From Bacteroidales bacterium (GTDB taxonomy: Bacteria > Bacteroidota > Bacteroidia > Bacteroidales > F082), in the NCBI GenBank assembly GCA_019454985.1, contig JACFNF010000002.1, positions 106,896-170,895 on the forward strand: DNA of 64,000 nucleotides, given 5' to 3'. Both the position numbers and the translations under genes were made by a program. Below the pieces are notes generated by a model. The model was not told the DNA's origin. It worked only from the letters and a program-made list of their open reading frames with translations, and made no database searches. This document shows positions 42,383-55,878 of the stretch, in pieces (the stretch's first letter is position 1; each line of letters opens with the position of its first letter).

Positions 42383-45300
42383 CCGATCAAAACCACAAAA
42401 TTATTAAAAAACTGCTCAGTAATAGTATTCTGCTGACTTTGATGGCTCTGTTGGCCATCCCGATCAGTTTGTTTGTCATGATGAGCGAACCTCATATGCA
42501 AACTGTATCGGCTCGTTTACTTGCAGGATATTTGTCGGAAAAGTTCGGGACAACAATCACGATCGAGAAGTTTTATTTTGGAATTGACCTTTCGCTGCAA
42601 ATTAAAGGGCTAGAGGTTCACGATATGCATCATCAAACGATGCTTAGAGCCGAAACGATTGAGCTGCATGCCTTCCCTTCGGATTTCTCAAAAAAGTTAG
42701 AATTCAGTTATGTGCGCCTAGCCAATGTGAATGCCCGCCTTATGCAGTATGCCGGCGAAAATCATTTTAACTATCAGTTTATAGCCGACTTTTTCAGCAC
42801 AAACGATACGGTTTCAACGGGGCAATCAGTGTCTTATCCTATCAGTGTGAGTTCTTTTCGGCTCGAAAACGCAGCTTTCGCTTATGTGATTGAAGAAGAT
42901 ACTTTAGGCTTAGTGGACGAAATGGATTACAATAATTTGCAAATAAGCGATATCAGTTTGCGAATCAGTAATTTAAATATCGTTGGCGATAGTATCAGTG
43001 GTGATTTGCGACAGCTGAAAGCCAAAGAAAAAAGCGGAATCGAATTGGTTAATCTCAAAGGAAAAGTTAAACTGACATCGAAGCAATTACAAGTCGAACA
43101 AATGAGCCTTTCCACCCCAAACTCTTCCTTTGAGGCTGATTTGAAGTTTCATTATGACAGCTATTGGGCCTATACGGAGTTTATTGATTCTGTCCGTATT
43201 GAGGCTGATGTCCGTTCGTCATCATTGTATTTGGCTGACATTGGCGTTTTTGCCCCGGTGATGTACGAGATGCCCGATTTGATTGTTTTTTCAGGCCGGC
43301 TTTACGGGACGGTGGCCGATTTTAAAGCCAGCCAAATGAATCTGAGTTTTGGCGACAACACTGAGCTTATCGGAAACATCAGCATGCGGGGGCTTCCGGA
43401 TTTCTTTAGCTCCGATATAGATTTGCATATTGATCGCATGCAGTGCACGGCCTATGACATTAAAAAATTCAGAATTCCCATTGAAGGCGGCTATATCCCA
43501 TTGCCGGATCTAATAGATCAAGCCGGCTTGGTTCAGCTTTCCGGTGTGTTTCACGGAAAATATGAGGATTTTGCCACACGGGTCAATCTCAATTCCCGTC
43601 TTGGAAATGCCCGTGCCGAAATGGTTTACCGTACGAATCCCATTACCGGACTGGTTCATTATAACCTGTCGCTCAATGCCGACAATATACAGATGGGGCT
43701 GATTACCAATGATAATAAACATTTCGGAAGCCTTAGCGCCAACTTGCTGCTTACGGGCAAAGGGCTTGACCTAAAGACCGGTAATGCTAATCTGGAAGGA
43801 AATATCAGACGTTTCGATTTGCTTGGAAATCACTTTCAAAATATTCCGGTTAAGGCTGAATTGAGCGATCAACAATTGAGCCTTGATACGGAGATTCAAG
43901 ATGTTTTATTGAGGATGAAACTGGCGGCTTCGGCTGATTTTAAGGGTGAACAACCATCATTTCTGACGCATGGTAAGGTTGGATATGCAGATTTGGCGCA
44001 GCTGCATCTTTTAGACATTGACACGCTTAACCGACTTGCTGTTGAATTCGATGCTGCTTTTAGCGGAAATACCCCCGACAGCCTGACCGGTTTCCTTCAT
44101 CTGAGCAATATCAATTATCTTCAGGGAAAGAACGCTTTACTACTCAAAACTTTTGATGCAGAATTGGCTGAGGATATTCTTTTAGGGCGTCGGTTCACGG
44201 CCAACAGCGATTTATTCGACTTTGAGATGGGAGGGAAGTTCAAGGTTGCCACTCTCTTTCAAGATGTGAACAACCTCATTGCACATTATGTGCGATTTGG
44301 CTTTCTGCAACCTTTCGACTCAACGAAGATGACAACCGACAATCAGGATTTCTATTTCAATGCCAGGCTGAAAGATGTGAATACTTTGCTTCCTTTTGTG
44401 TTGCCCTCATGGGAATTAGCCCCAAATACCAGCCTTTCGGGTGTTTTTACTCAGAGAACAAATTCCTTTAATGCCACCTTCAGGTCAGAGTGGATCAACG
44501 CGGCCGGGGTGAAAATGGAAACTCCCTACCTATTGGTACAAACTGATCGAAAAAATGCCAATCTGAAATTCGAACTTAGCGATCTTGTTTTCAAAGATGC
44601 AGCCTCGGAAAATGAACTTGATTTTGGTATGGAAAGTCCGCGCCTGATACTCGATGCAGCCAACGATCAGCTCGATTTTCGACTGAGTTGGAACAATCAC
44701 CGGGAGAAACTGCTCAATAAAGGCGTAGTATTAGGTCATTACTGTTTGGATAGTTTGGACAATGGTATCTTGAAATTTGTGTTAAACGATGTGATTATCA
44801 ACGATTCCGCAGTCAGACTGAACACCGACCATCGCCTCGTTTTCGGAAAAGAGCACGCACAGGTTGATCATTTCAGGATAAATGTGGGTAATAGCACACT
44901 GACCCTTAACGGGAATCTCCCTTTGCATGAGCAGGATTCGCTGATTGTTGATTTCCACCAATGGGATATGTCATTTTTTGATATTATTACGGCAACGGCC
45001 GGTTTTGATCTCGATGGAATTGTTGATGGCGATCTTGTGTTAAATAATTTGCTTGGCGACCCCTATTTCTCATCAAACCTACATATTACCGACCTTGGAT
45101 TGAATAAGGAAAAGTTAGGCGACGCCCGAATCATCAATAATTTCAGTAATGCAAACCAAAGTATATACAGCAATGTACAAATTGTAAATCGAGGCAATAC
45201 CTCAAACAGCAGGATGTTGAATCTGCGAGGATTCTATTATCCGGCCAAAGAAAAAAACTCCCTTGATTTTGAGCTGAGCCTCCAAAACTTCAAGCTAAAG

Positions 45301-46872
45301 GTGCTCAATCCGTTTTTTGAAGGCATCATTAGTCAGCTCGAAGGGCATGCTTCGGGCGAGTTTTCAATTAGAGGTGAACTTGCGAAACCTTTGGTGGAAG
45401 GCAAGCTGAACCTGACACGAACGGCCTTTTTGGTTGATTACCTGAACGTGAAATATTCCCTACAACATGAGCTTGAGATAAAACCTACCACCATCCCGTT
45501 GAAGAATCTAATCCTTTACGACTCCACCGGCCATACGGCTGTTGTGAATGGCCTTGTCAGGCACAAACATCTCCTCTCAGGTTGGGAATTAGATTTGTCG
45601 ATCAAGCCGCAAACCATGCTTGCACTGAATACCGGGCCCAAACAAAATGAGCTTTTTTATGGATCGGCCGTTGCTACAGGAGAAATAATTGTCAAAGGCC
45701 CCCTCGATGATGTGGACATGGCTATCACGGCCATCAGCGAGAAAGGAACTAACATTGTGATCCCCCTCAATACTGCCGGCACTGTCGGAAGTAGCGACTT
45801 TATCCGTTTTCTGACACCGGCCGACAGTCTGACCGCAAAAACCAACCTCCTAAGTCCACCGGCTCCAATCAATTCAACGGGTTTTAAAATAAATTTGAAT
45901 ACTACCGTTACTCCTGATGCTTTTGTGAAAATTTATCTGCCCTACGACATGGGTAGCCTCGAAGCCCGCGGCAACGGAAATATTGCGATGGGAGTGGATG
46001 ATATCGGCAACTTCACCCTCAATGGGGATTATATTGTCCAGAACGGTTTGTTTACCTTCACTTTTGAGAACTACCTGAAGAAAAAATTTAATCTTACCGA
46101 AGGAGGTCGAATCACCTGGACAGGTGATCCTTATGAGGCAGATCTCGATGTAAAAGGCGTTTACCGGGTGAAGGCATCATTGGCCGGACTGGGAATAGAC
46201 ACCACCTCCAGCCTTAGGGGGCGTATCAATGTGGATTGTATTATCCATCTGACAAACGACTTGTTTAATCCTGATATCCGATTTGCATTTAAACTGCCCG
46301 GGGCCGACGCCGACTTAGAGCAACGTGTCTTCAGTGTGATTGATACCACGAATGATGCCGCCATGACGCAACAGATGGTTTCACTTTTGGTTTTAGGGAG
46401 TTTTGCCTCATCCAATATTGGTGGCGGATCGTTCACCAATTCTACCTTCGAGATGATTTCAAGCCAAGTTGGCAGTTTGCTTTCGCAAATCAGCAATGAT
46501 TTTGATATTGGCTTCAACTATCGCCCTGGCGATGAGCTATCGAACGAAGAGTTAGAAGTGGCACTTTCAACCCAGCTTTTCAACGAACGTGTCTCAATCG
46601 AAGGTAATTTCGGGATGTCGAACAAACGAAATGTAAGCCAAAATGCAAGCAATATTGTGGGCGATGTGGATGTAAGCGTTAAACTCAACGATGACGGTTC
46701 TTTCCGCATGAAGGCCTTTAATCATTCCAATCATAGCTCATGGCTCAATTACGGCGCTTTCGATAACTACTCACCTTATACTCAGGGAATAGGTGTTTCT
46801 TACAGACAAGAATTCGATGCTTTTAACGAAATATTCAGAAGAAAAAGAACTAAACAACGCACACGACCATGA
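42331..46872 (+). CDS. TamB/AsmA-like translocation and assembly module protein
   Basis: About 1510 residues. The start is uncertain: ATG 42331 is the closest ATG that keeps the basic KIIKKLL stretch and the membrane anchor (LLTLMALLAIPISLFVMM), but it overlaps the 5' end of tsaD on the other strand. ATG 42442 lies inside the anchor. After the anchor comes a very long beta-rich region with the DUF490/TamB C-terminal block (~1160-1500): EARGNGNIAMGVDDIGNFTL, VQNGLFTFTFENYLKKKF and QISNDFDIGFNYRPGDELSN. TamB-type proteins bridge inner and outer membranes and move lipids or assemble outer-membrane proteins. The stop overlaps the next gene (ATGA). Confidence 0.85.
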   Translation: MQKCRRRKIRCLKCRYPSDQNHKIIKKLLSNSILLTLMALLAIPISLFVMMSEPHMQTVSARLLAGYLSEKFGTTITIEKFYFGIDLSLQIKGLEVHDMHHQTMLRAETIELHAFPSDFSKKLEFSYVRLANVNARLMQYAGENHFNYQFIADFFSTNDTVSTGQSVSYPISVSSFRLENAAFAYVIEEDTLGLVDEMDYNNLQISDISLRISNLNIVGDSISGDLRQLKAKEKSGIELVNLKGKVKLTSKQLQVEQMSLSTPNSSFEADLKFHYDSYWAYTEFIDSVRIEADVRSSSLYLADIGVFAPVMYEMPDLIVFSGRLYGTVADFKASQMNLSFGDNTELIGNISMRGLPDFFSSDIDLHIDRMQCTAYDIKKFRIPIEGGYIPLPDLIDQAGLVQLSGVFHGKYEDFATRVNLNSRLGNARAEMVYRTNPITGLVHYNLSLNADNIQMGLITNDNKHFGSLSANLLLTGKGLDLKTGNANLEGNIRRFDLLGNHFQNIPVKAELSDQQLSLDTEIQDVLLRMKLAASADFKGEQPSFLTHGKVGYADLAQLHLLDIDTLNRLAVEFDAAFSGNTPDSLTGFLHLSNINYLQGKNALLLKTFDAELAEDILLGRRFTANSDLFDFEMGGKFKVATLFQDVNNLIAHYVRFGFLQPFDSTKMTTDNQDFYFNARLKDVNTLLPFVLPSWELAPNTSLSGVFTQRTNSFNATFRSEWINAAGVKMETPYLLVQTDRKNANLKFELSDLVFKDAASENELDFGMESPRLILDAANDQLDFRLSWNNHREKLLNKGVVLGHYCLDSLDNGILKFVLNDVIINDSAVRLNTDHRLVFGKEHAQVDHFRINVGNSTLTLNGNLPLHEQDSLIVDFHQWDMSFFDIITATAGFDLDGIVDGDLVLNNLLGDPYFSSNLHITDLGLNKEKLGDARIINNFSNANQSIYSNVQIVNRGNTSNSRMLNLRGFYYPAKEKNSLDFELSLQNFKLKVLNPFFEGIISQLEGHASGEFSIRGELAKPLVEGKLNLTRTAFLVDYLNVKYSLQHELEIKPTTIPLKNLILYDSTGHTAVVNGLVRHKHLLSGWELDLSIKPQTMLALNTGPKQNELFYGSAVATGEIIVKGPLDDVDMAITAISEKGTNIVIPLNTAGTVGSSDFIRFLTPADSLTAKTNLLSPPAPINSTGFKINLNTTVTPDAFVKIYLPYDMGSLEARGNGNIAMGVDDIGNFTLNGDYIVQNGLFTFTFENYLKKKFNLTEGGRITWTGDPYEADLDVKGVYRVKASLAGLGIDTTSSLRGRINVDCIIHLTNDLFNPDIRFAFKLPGADADLEQRVFSVIDTTNDAAMTQQMVSLLVLGSFASSNIGGGSFTNSTFEMISSQVGSLLSQISNDFDIGFNYRPGDELSNEELEVALSTQLFNERVSIEGNFGMSNKRNVSQNASNIVGDVDVSVKLNDDGSFRMKAFNHSNHSSWLNYGAFDNYSPYTQGIGVSYRQEFDAFNEIFRRKRTKQRTRP
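42396..42403 (-). promoter_or_regulatory. TAnnTTTG -7 box of tsaD
   Basis: TAATTTTG on the minus strand, 13 nt before the tsaD ATG. It sits within the codons for the basic anchor of the TamB-like protein. Confidence 0.42.
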
Positions 46873-47945
46873 AACAACGCTTCATCCTTCCTTTCTTGCT
46901 TACGCTTTTCTTTGGCACGGGCCTAAGAGCACAGATTACCATTTTAAGTTCGGATATGCCTTCGGTCGGAGATACCCTTCGAACAAGTATTGCTGCAAAT
47001 TCCGATGAATTTGATTTTATCAGCACAGGCTATGATACCATTTGGGATTTCACCAACCTGAGACCCATCAGCCAAACGTTGGATACTTTCCGTAGTGTTA
47101 CACAGACTCCAAGTGTGTTTTGGCTGAGCTTTCTTACCAGCGCCAACATTGTTCAACGCCTTGCTTCCGGTGAAATTGTACCCGGGGTCAGCCTTGATGA
47201 TGCATATCAATTTTTTCATAAATCCAATTCGGCCTATAAAGATGTAGGCTATGGGCTGATTGTTTCGGGAACCCCGATCCCTTTGAAATTCTCAAACCCC
47301 GATATTGTTTATACCTTCCCTCTTGCGATTGGCAGCACGTATAGCTCAAATGCCAACCTCGAATTTAATTTGCCTAATATAGCTTTTCTGTCCATTGAAC
47401 GCAACCGGCAATCAGAAGCCGATGGCTGGGGAACAGTTCATACTCCTTTTGGCTCATTTCAGGCGTTACGACTAAAATCGGTTGTGTATGAACGTGATAG
47501 CATTTATGTTGATTCTCTGGGACAAGGTGGCACTGTAGAACGAAACTATATTGAATACAAATGGCTGGCGAAAAATGGCAAAATACCGGTTTTGATTTGC
47601 GTGGACGACGAACTTCTGGGCATGCGTGTCATCTATCAGGATTCGTTGCGCGACCTCACTGTAGGCTGCCCCGAATACCGCTTTGCGAAGGAGATGCGAT
47701 TGATCCCCAACCCTGTAACCCATCTGGCCGCCATTGATGGTTTGGACGAGATTTCCGGCTCTGTAGCGCTGAGTCTCTTCGACTTTCGGGGGACGCTGGT
47801 TGACCGGTGGGAAATTGTGGTCGCCCCTTTTTCAGGAAGTCGGCTGCAATTGCCCTGGAATTTCAGCTCTTTTACGCCTGGAATTTATCTGCTTGAAATA
47901 CAGTCAACTCAAGGACGAAATACCTTGAAGCTGATGATCCGATAA
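46869..47945 (+). CDS. Secreted protein with type IX secretion (T9SS type A) sorting domain
   Basis: 358 residues. Signal peptide MKQRFILPFLLTLFFGTGLR then AQITILSSD. The middle is beta-rich (WDFTNLRPISQTLDTFRSVT; TYSSNANLEFNLPNIAFLS) with no recognised catalytic domain. Residues ~275-358 form the sorting domain: EMRLIPNPVTHLAAIDGL, LSLFDFRGTLVDRWEI and FTPGIYLLEIQSTQGRNTLK. It should cross the outer membrane through the T9SS and be anchored at the surface or released. Its ATG overlaps the TamB-like stop, so expression is coupled to an envelope-assembly gene. Confidence 0.88.
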   Translation: MKQRFILPFLLTLFFGTGLRAQITILSSDMPSVGDTLRTSIAANSDEFDFISTGYDTIWDFTNLRPISQTLDTFRSVTQTPSVFWLSFLTSANIVQRLASGEIVPGVSLDDAYQFFHKSNSAYKDVGYGLIVSGTPIPLKFSNPDIVYTFPLAIGSTYSSNANLEFNLPNIAFLSIERNRQSEADGWGTVHTPFGSFQALRLKSVVYERDSIYVDSLGQGGTVERNYIEYKWLAKNGKIPVLICVDDELLGMRVIYQDSLRDLTVGCPEYRFAKEMRLIPNPVTHLAAIDGLDEISGSVALSLFDFRGTLVDRWEIVVAPFSGSRLQLPWNFSSFTPGIYLLEIQSTQGRNTLKLMIR

Positions 47946-47947
47946 CG

Positions 47948-50900
47948 ATGCCGATCACGGTTTATAAATCATCGGCCGGCTCTGGTAAAACATTTACCCT
48001 TGTGCTGGAATATCTAAGGCTTGTATTGAAAGATCCGGCCTATTTCAGGCATGTTTTGGCAATGACTTTTACCAACAAAGCCGCCAACGAGATGAAAACC
48101 CGTGTGTTGAACGCATTGGTTGCTTTGGCCACTGCTGATCCGCAACAGCAGACCTTACAAAAAATATTGCTTGAAGAGGGCGGCTTGAATGCTGATGAAA
48201 TCCAGAAAGGCGCAGAAACTACTTTTCATTCTATTTTGCATCATTACAGTGATTTCAATATTGGCACCATTGATTCCTTTTCGCATCGGATCATCCAGAC
48301 GTTTAGCCGCGACCTTGGACTGCCTCCTTTGTTTGAGGTGGAAATGGAAACCCCGATTTTGCTTCGTGAACTCGTAGATGAGCTCATTGCAAAAGTGGGA
48401 ACAGACGAATACCTAACCCGATTACTTGTGGGATTTCTGACAGATACGCTTGACGATGACCGTCATTGGCGAATTGACAGACCACTGATTGAGCTTGCCA
48501 AAATGCTCCTGAGCGAAGAGTCCTTTCAGGAACTCGGGAAAATGCAAACCTTTGATGAAGCAGATTTCGACGAAATCATCAATAGTATTGGCCAAACTAT
48601 CAGAAACTTTAAAAACAGTCTGAATGCTGATGCAAAAGCTATATTAGAGATTTTAAAAAGTCATGGCTTGAATCAGGACGATTTTTATCTCAAGAGCCGT
48701 GGTTTTTTCCCAATTCTTGAAAAACTTGCACGCCCCAAATGGGATGATGATGTTTTGAATCTGAAAACTTTTCAAAATTCGTTCGACAGCAAAAAACCTT
48801 TTGTTTCGCCGAAATCGGAATCCGAAAATGGCATCCATGGGCTGCCTCCTGCGCAATCAGAACAGGTAATGAGTTTGTTTGCGCAAATGCAAGCAACGGT
48901 CAGCAGAGAGCTGGAACCCTATAGATTGTGTCGTCTGTTACGACAGAATATTTACGCCACGGCATTAATGCCTTTTGTGGTCAATACATTACAGGAACTA
49001 ATCGAGCGCAAACAGCAGGTTCCCATTTTTGAATTTAATAAACGTATTGCAGCTTTGTTGCAAGCCAGTTCAGTTCCATATATCTACGAACGATTGGGTG
49101 ATCGTTTCAGAAGTTTTTTACTCGATGAGTTTCAGGATACGTCCGTTTTGCAATGGCAAAATCTTTTGCCGCTGATCGAAAACGCATTGGCCGGGGGCAA
49201 CCGCAATCTGATTGTCGGCGATGGAAAACAATCCATCTATCGCTTTAGAGGCGGTGAGTTTCAGCAATTTACAGAACTTCCCAAAATATATGGCCTGAAT
49301 GATAATCAGCGATTTGCCGAAATCGAACGAGTCCTTCAAAAACATTACCACGAAGTAAAGCTCAAAAAAAACTACCGGTCCTTACAGGAAATCGTGCGTT
49401 TTAACAATGAGTTTTTCTCGTTTCTTTCAACAAAACTCAAACAATATAACGAATTATACAAGGATTGTCAGCAACAGGCGCTTGATGATAAACCCGGCGG
49501 GTATGTCCGGATAGAGTTCTTCAGGCAGGAAAAAGGCGATGCAACAAACAGCGTGCGCGATGTCATTAAGGAAAAAGCGCTTGAGATCATTCAGCAGGCG
49601 ACAGTTCAGGGATATAATCCGGGTGATATTGCCGTTTTGGTGCGCAGCAACAATGATGGGGACGAGATAGCAAATTTCTTGAATCAGCATGAAATTGATG
49701 TCGTATCGGCCGACTCCCTGTTACTTCAGAATTCACCTTCAGTAAAGCTGATTATCAATTCGTTAAAATTTATTTTCGATCCTGATGATGCCATCAACTG
49801 TTTCGAGTTGTGGATGAATTTGAGCGAGTTTTCCAATAAGCTTTCACTTCCGGCTTTTGAATTGAATTTCGACCTTTCTCTGATTAACAATCTTCATGAA
49901 ATACAATCAAAAATCAGGCATACCATTGATATTCTGACGATTGACCAATCTGCAACTCTTTATGATCTGACTGAAGAATTGATTCGCCGCTTAGGCCTGT
50001 CAAATCAAGCTGACCCTTACGTTCAGTTTTTGTTGCAACAAATCTATACCTACCAAAGTGGACTCAATGCCGGAAAGAAGGGCTTTTTCGAATTTTGGGA
50101 ACAAACCGGTGATAAAGCCTCTGTTGTAATCCCCGAGAATAGCAACGCCGTGAAGGTGATGACCATTCACAAGGCAAAAGGCCTTGAGTTTCCGGTTGTA
50201 ATTTTTGCTTTTGCAAGCATGCCTAATTTGAGCTCTACGGGAAAATTTCATTGGATTGATGTGGGCGATTTGCATATCGGAAAACTGAAAAAAGGGTTAG
50301 TCAAAAACCGGAAAGATCTTGAAAACACGCGCTATGTTTCGCTCTATAGACAGGAAGCCGATAAAACGGAACTTGATACAATTAATCTTATTTATGTGGC
50401 TTTTACCCGTGCAATTTCACAATTACATGTGTTGACCATTGATGGGAATAGGGGGAAGGTACCTGAATATTTGAAAGGCTTTCTTGAACAAAAAGGTGAA
50501 TGGCAAGATCAAAAAGATGATTATACTTTCGGAATACAGCCCCAACTTTTGCAAACTTTATCAAACGATTTGGATGACAAAAAATCAATTCCAGATTCTT
50601 TGGTTTCGTTTCAGTGGAAAGATAAATTGCGCGTTGCCAGGATGAAATCGTTGGTAACGCAAAACATTCAACAAAATGCGGCCCTTGATCGTGGAAATCT
50701 GATACATCTGATCATGTCGTATATTCATTATGCGGAAGAGGTGGAAATTGTTTTACAACGATTTTTTCAGATGGGGGTGATCAGTCAGAACGAACAGCTG
50801 GTTTTGATGATACAATTGAAGCGGTTAACCGAAGATGAAAACCTGAATGAGCTGTTTCGACAGCCGGCCAAGATAAAGACTGAAGCTGAAATCATGGACG

Positions 50901-51109
50901 AAAACGGCAAATTGTACCGGATGGATAGGGTTGTTGAGCTCCCCGATTCTTTGGTCGTTGTAGATTTCAAAACCGGCAGCCCGAACGAATCACATCAAAA
51001 GCAGCTTCAACAATATGCCGGAATATTGCAAACCATGCAACCCGGAAAGATTAGGGCAATCTTAATCTATTTCGATGCAGAAATGGGTTATCATTGGGAA
51101 GAATGTTAA
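47948..51109 (+). CDS. UvrD-like helicase with C-terminal RecB-type nuclease (AddA/RecB-like)
   Basis: 1053 residues, starting 2 nt after the T9SS gene stop. Superfamily-1 motifs are YKSSAGSGKTFTLVLEYL (Walker A), LAMTFTNKAANEMKTRV (Ia), FLLDEFQDTSVLQW (II, ~395), GDGKQSIYRFRGGEF (III), KVMTIHKAKGLEFPVVI (V) and NLIYVAFTRAISQLHVL (VI). The C-terminal PD-(D/E)XK nuclease shows LVVVDFKTGSPNESHQKQLQ with QYAG (~1010). This is the double-strand-break resection subunit type. The partner AddB-like gene is not adjacent. A bidirectional terminator follows. Confidence 0.9.
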   Translation: MPITVYKSSAGSGKTFTLVLEYLRLVLKDPAYFRHVLAMTFTNKAANEMKTRVLNALVALATADPQQQTLQKILLEEGGLNADEIQKGAETTFHSILHHYSDFNIGTIDSFSHRIIQTFSRDLGLPPLFEVEMETPILLRELVDELIAKVGTDEYLTRLLVGFLTDTLDDDRHWRIDRPLIELAKMLLSEESFQELGKMQTFDEADFDEIINSIGQTIRNFKNSLNADAKAILEILKSHGLNQDDFYLKSRGFFPILEKLARPKWDDDVLNLKTFQNSFDSKKPFVSPKSESENGIHGLPPAQSEQVMSLFAQMQATVSRELEPYRLCRLLRQNIYATALMPFVVNTLQELIERKQQVPIFEFNKRIAALLQASSVPYIYERLGDRFRSFLLDEFQDTSVLQWQNLLPLIENALAGGNRNLIVGDGKQSIYRFRGGEFQQFTELPKIYGLNDNQRFAEIERVLQKHYHEVKLKKNYRSLQEIVRFNNEFFSFLSTKLKQYNELYKDCQQQALDDKPGGYVRIEFFRQEKGDATNSVRDVIKEKALEIIQQATVQGYNPGDIAVLVRSNNDGDEIANFLNQHEIDVVSADSLLLQNSPSVKLIINSLKFIFDPDDAINCFELWMNLSEFSNKLSLPAFELNFDLSLINNLHEIQSKIRHTIDILTIDQSATLYDLTEELIRRLGLSNQADPYVQFLLQQIYTYQSGLNAGKKGFFEFWEQTGDKASVVIPENSNAVKVMTIHKAKGLEFPVVIFAFASMPNLSSTGKFHWIDVGDLHIGKLKKGLVKNRKDLENTRYVSLYRQEADKTELDTINLIYVAFTRAISQLHVLTIDGNRGKVPEYLKGFLEQKGEWQDQKDDYTFGIQPQLLQTLSNDLDDKKSIPDSLVSFQWKDKLRVARMKSLVTQNIQQNAALDRGNLIHLIMSYIHYAEEVEIVLQRFFQMGVISQNEQLVLMIQLKRLTEDENLNELFRQPAKIKTEAEIMDENGKLYRMDRVVELPDSLVVVDFKTGSPNESHQKQLQQYAGILQTMQPGKIRAILIYFDAEMGYHWEEC

Positions 51110-51150
51110 AAAAAAAGAGCTTTCTTATTGAATGGAAAGCTCTTTTTTTG
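51108..51150. terminator. Bidirectional terminator between helicase-nuclease gene and DUF3467 gene
   Basis: A-tract plus GAGCTTTC (51117-51124) pairs with GAAAGCTC plus T-tract (51135-51149). The A/T flanks give T-runs on both strands, ending the plus-strand helicase unit and the minus-strand rpoC-DUF3467 unit. Confidence 0.85.
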
Positions 51151-51153
51151 TGA

Positions 51154-51462
51154 TCAGGCCTGTGCAGTGGGGCCTCCCATATTAAACGGGGGCAAACCAT
51201 CCCCACCGGACTCTTTGATTGTTCCGTGAACAGATTCAAACTTTTTAATGTTGTCCATCAGCGCTTTATAAAGACGTTTCGCGTGTTCGGGAGTGAGAAT
51301 AATGCGCGATTTTACTTTTGCCTTCTGTACGCCGGGCATCAGTTTTACAAAATCCACCACGAACTCCGAATTCGAGTGTGTGATGATGGCAAGGTTGGAG
51401 TAAATGCCTTCAGCAATCTCCTCGCTCAATTCAATATTGATTTGATTCTTATTTTCTGACAT
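51154..51462 (-). CDS. DUF3467 protein at the end of the rpoBC cluster
   Basis: 102 residues from ATG 51462 (an upstream in-frame ATG at 51492 adds ten unlikely residues). Family blocks are INIELSEEIAEGIYSNLAII, HSNSEFVVDFVKLMPGV, KVKSRIILTPEHAKRLYKAL and a Gly-Pro-rich tail. DUF3467 proteins are widespread in Bacteroidota, commonly right behind rpoC as here (50 nt). Their role is unknown; the fixed position suggests a link with transcription. No membrane segment. The shared terminator lies at its 3' end. Confidence 0.88.
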   Translation of the reverse strand: MSENKNQINIELSEEIAEGIYSNLAIITHSNSEFVVDFVKLMPGVQKAKVKSRIILTPEHAKRLYKALMDNIKKFESVHGTIKESGGDGLPPFNMGGPTAQA

Positions 51463-51512
51463 AGTTTCTTGTTTCAATGAAATGCCCAACATTCTATGTT
51501 AGACGTAGTTTA

Positions 51513-55805
<4,293 letters not shown>

Positions 55806-55839
55806 ATGGTGTAATAAATTTGTATTAAAAGAAAATTGG

Positions 55840-55878
55840 CTGCCAGGCCGGATGAGTACCGACCTGGCAGGGTTTTTT
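55840..55878 (+). terminator. 12-bp hairpin with T-run in the rpoB-rpoC gap
   Basis: CTGCCAGGCCGG (55840-55851) pairs with CCGACCTGGCAG (55859-55870), with one non-Watson-Crick pair, around ATGAGTA. On the plus strand it is followed by GGTTTTTT, a textbook terminator that would stop antisense transcription leaving rpoC. On the coding (minus) strand the hairpin is followed by CCAATTTTCTTTT, so it may partly terminate or protect rpoBC mRNA. Confidence 0.65.
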
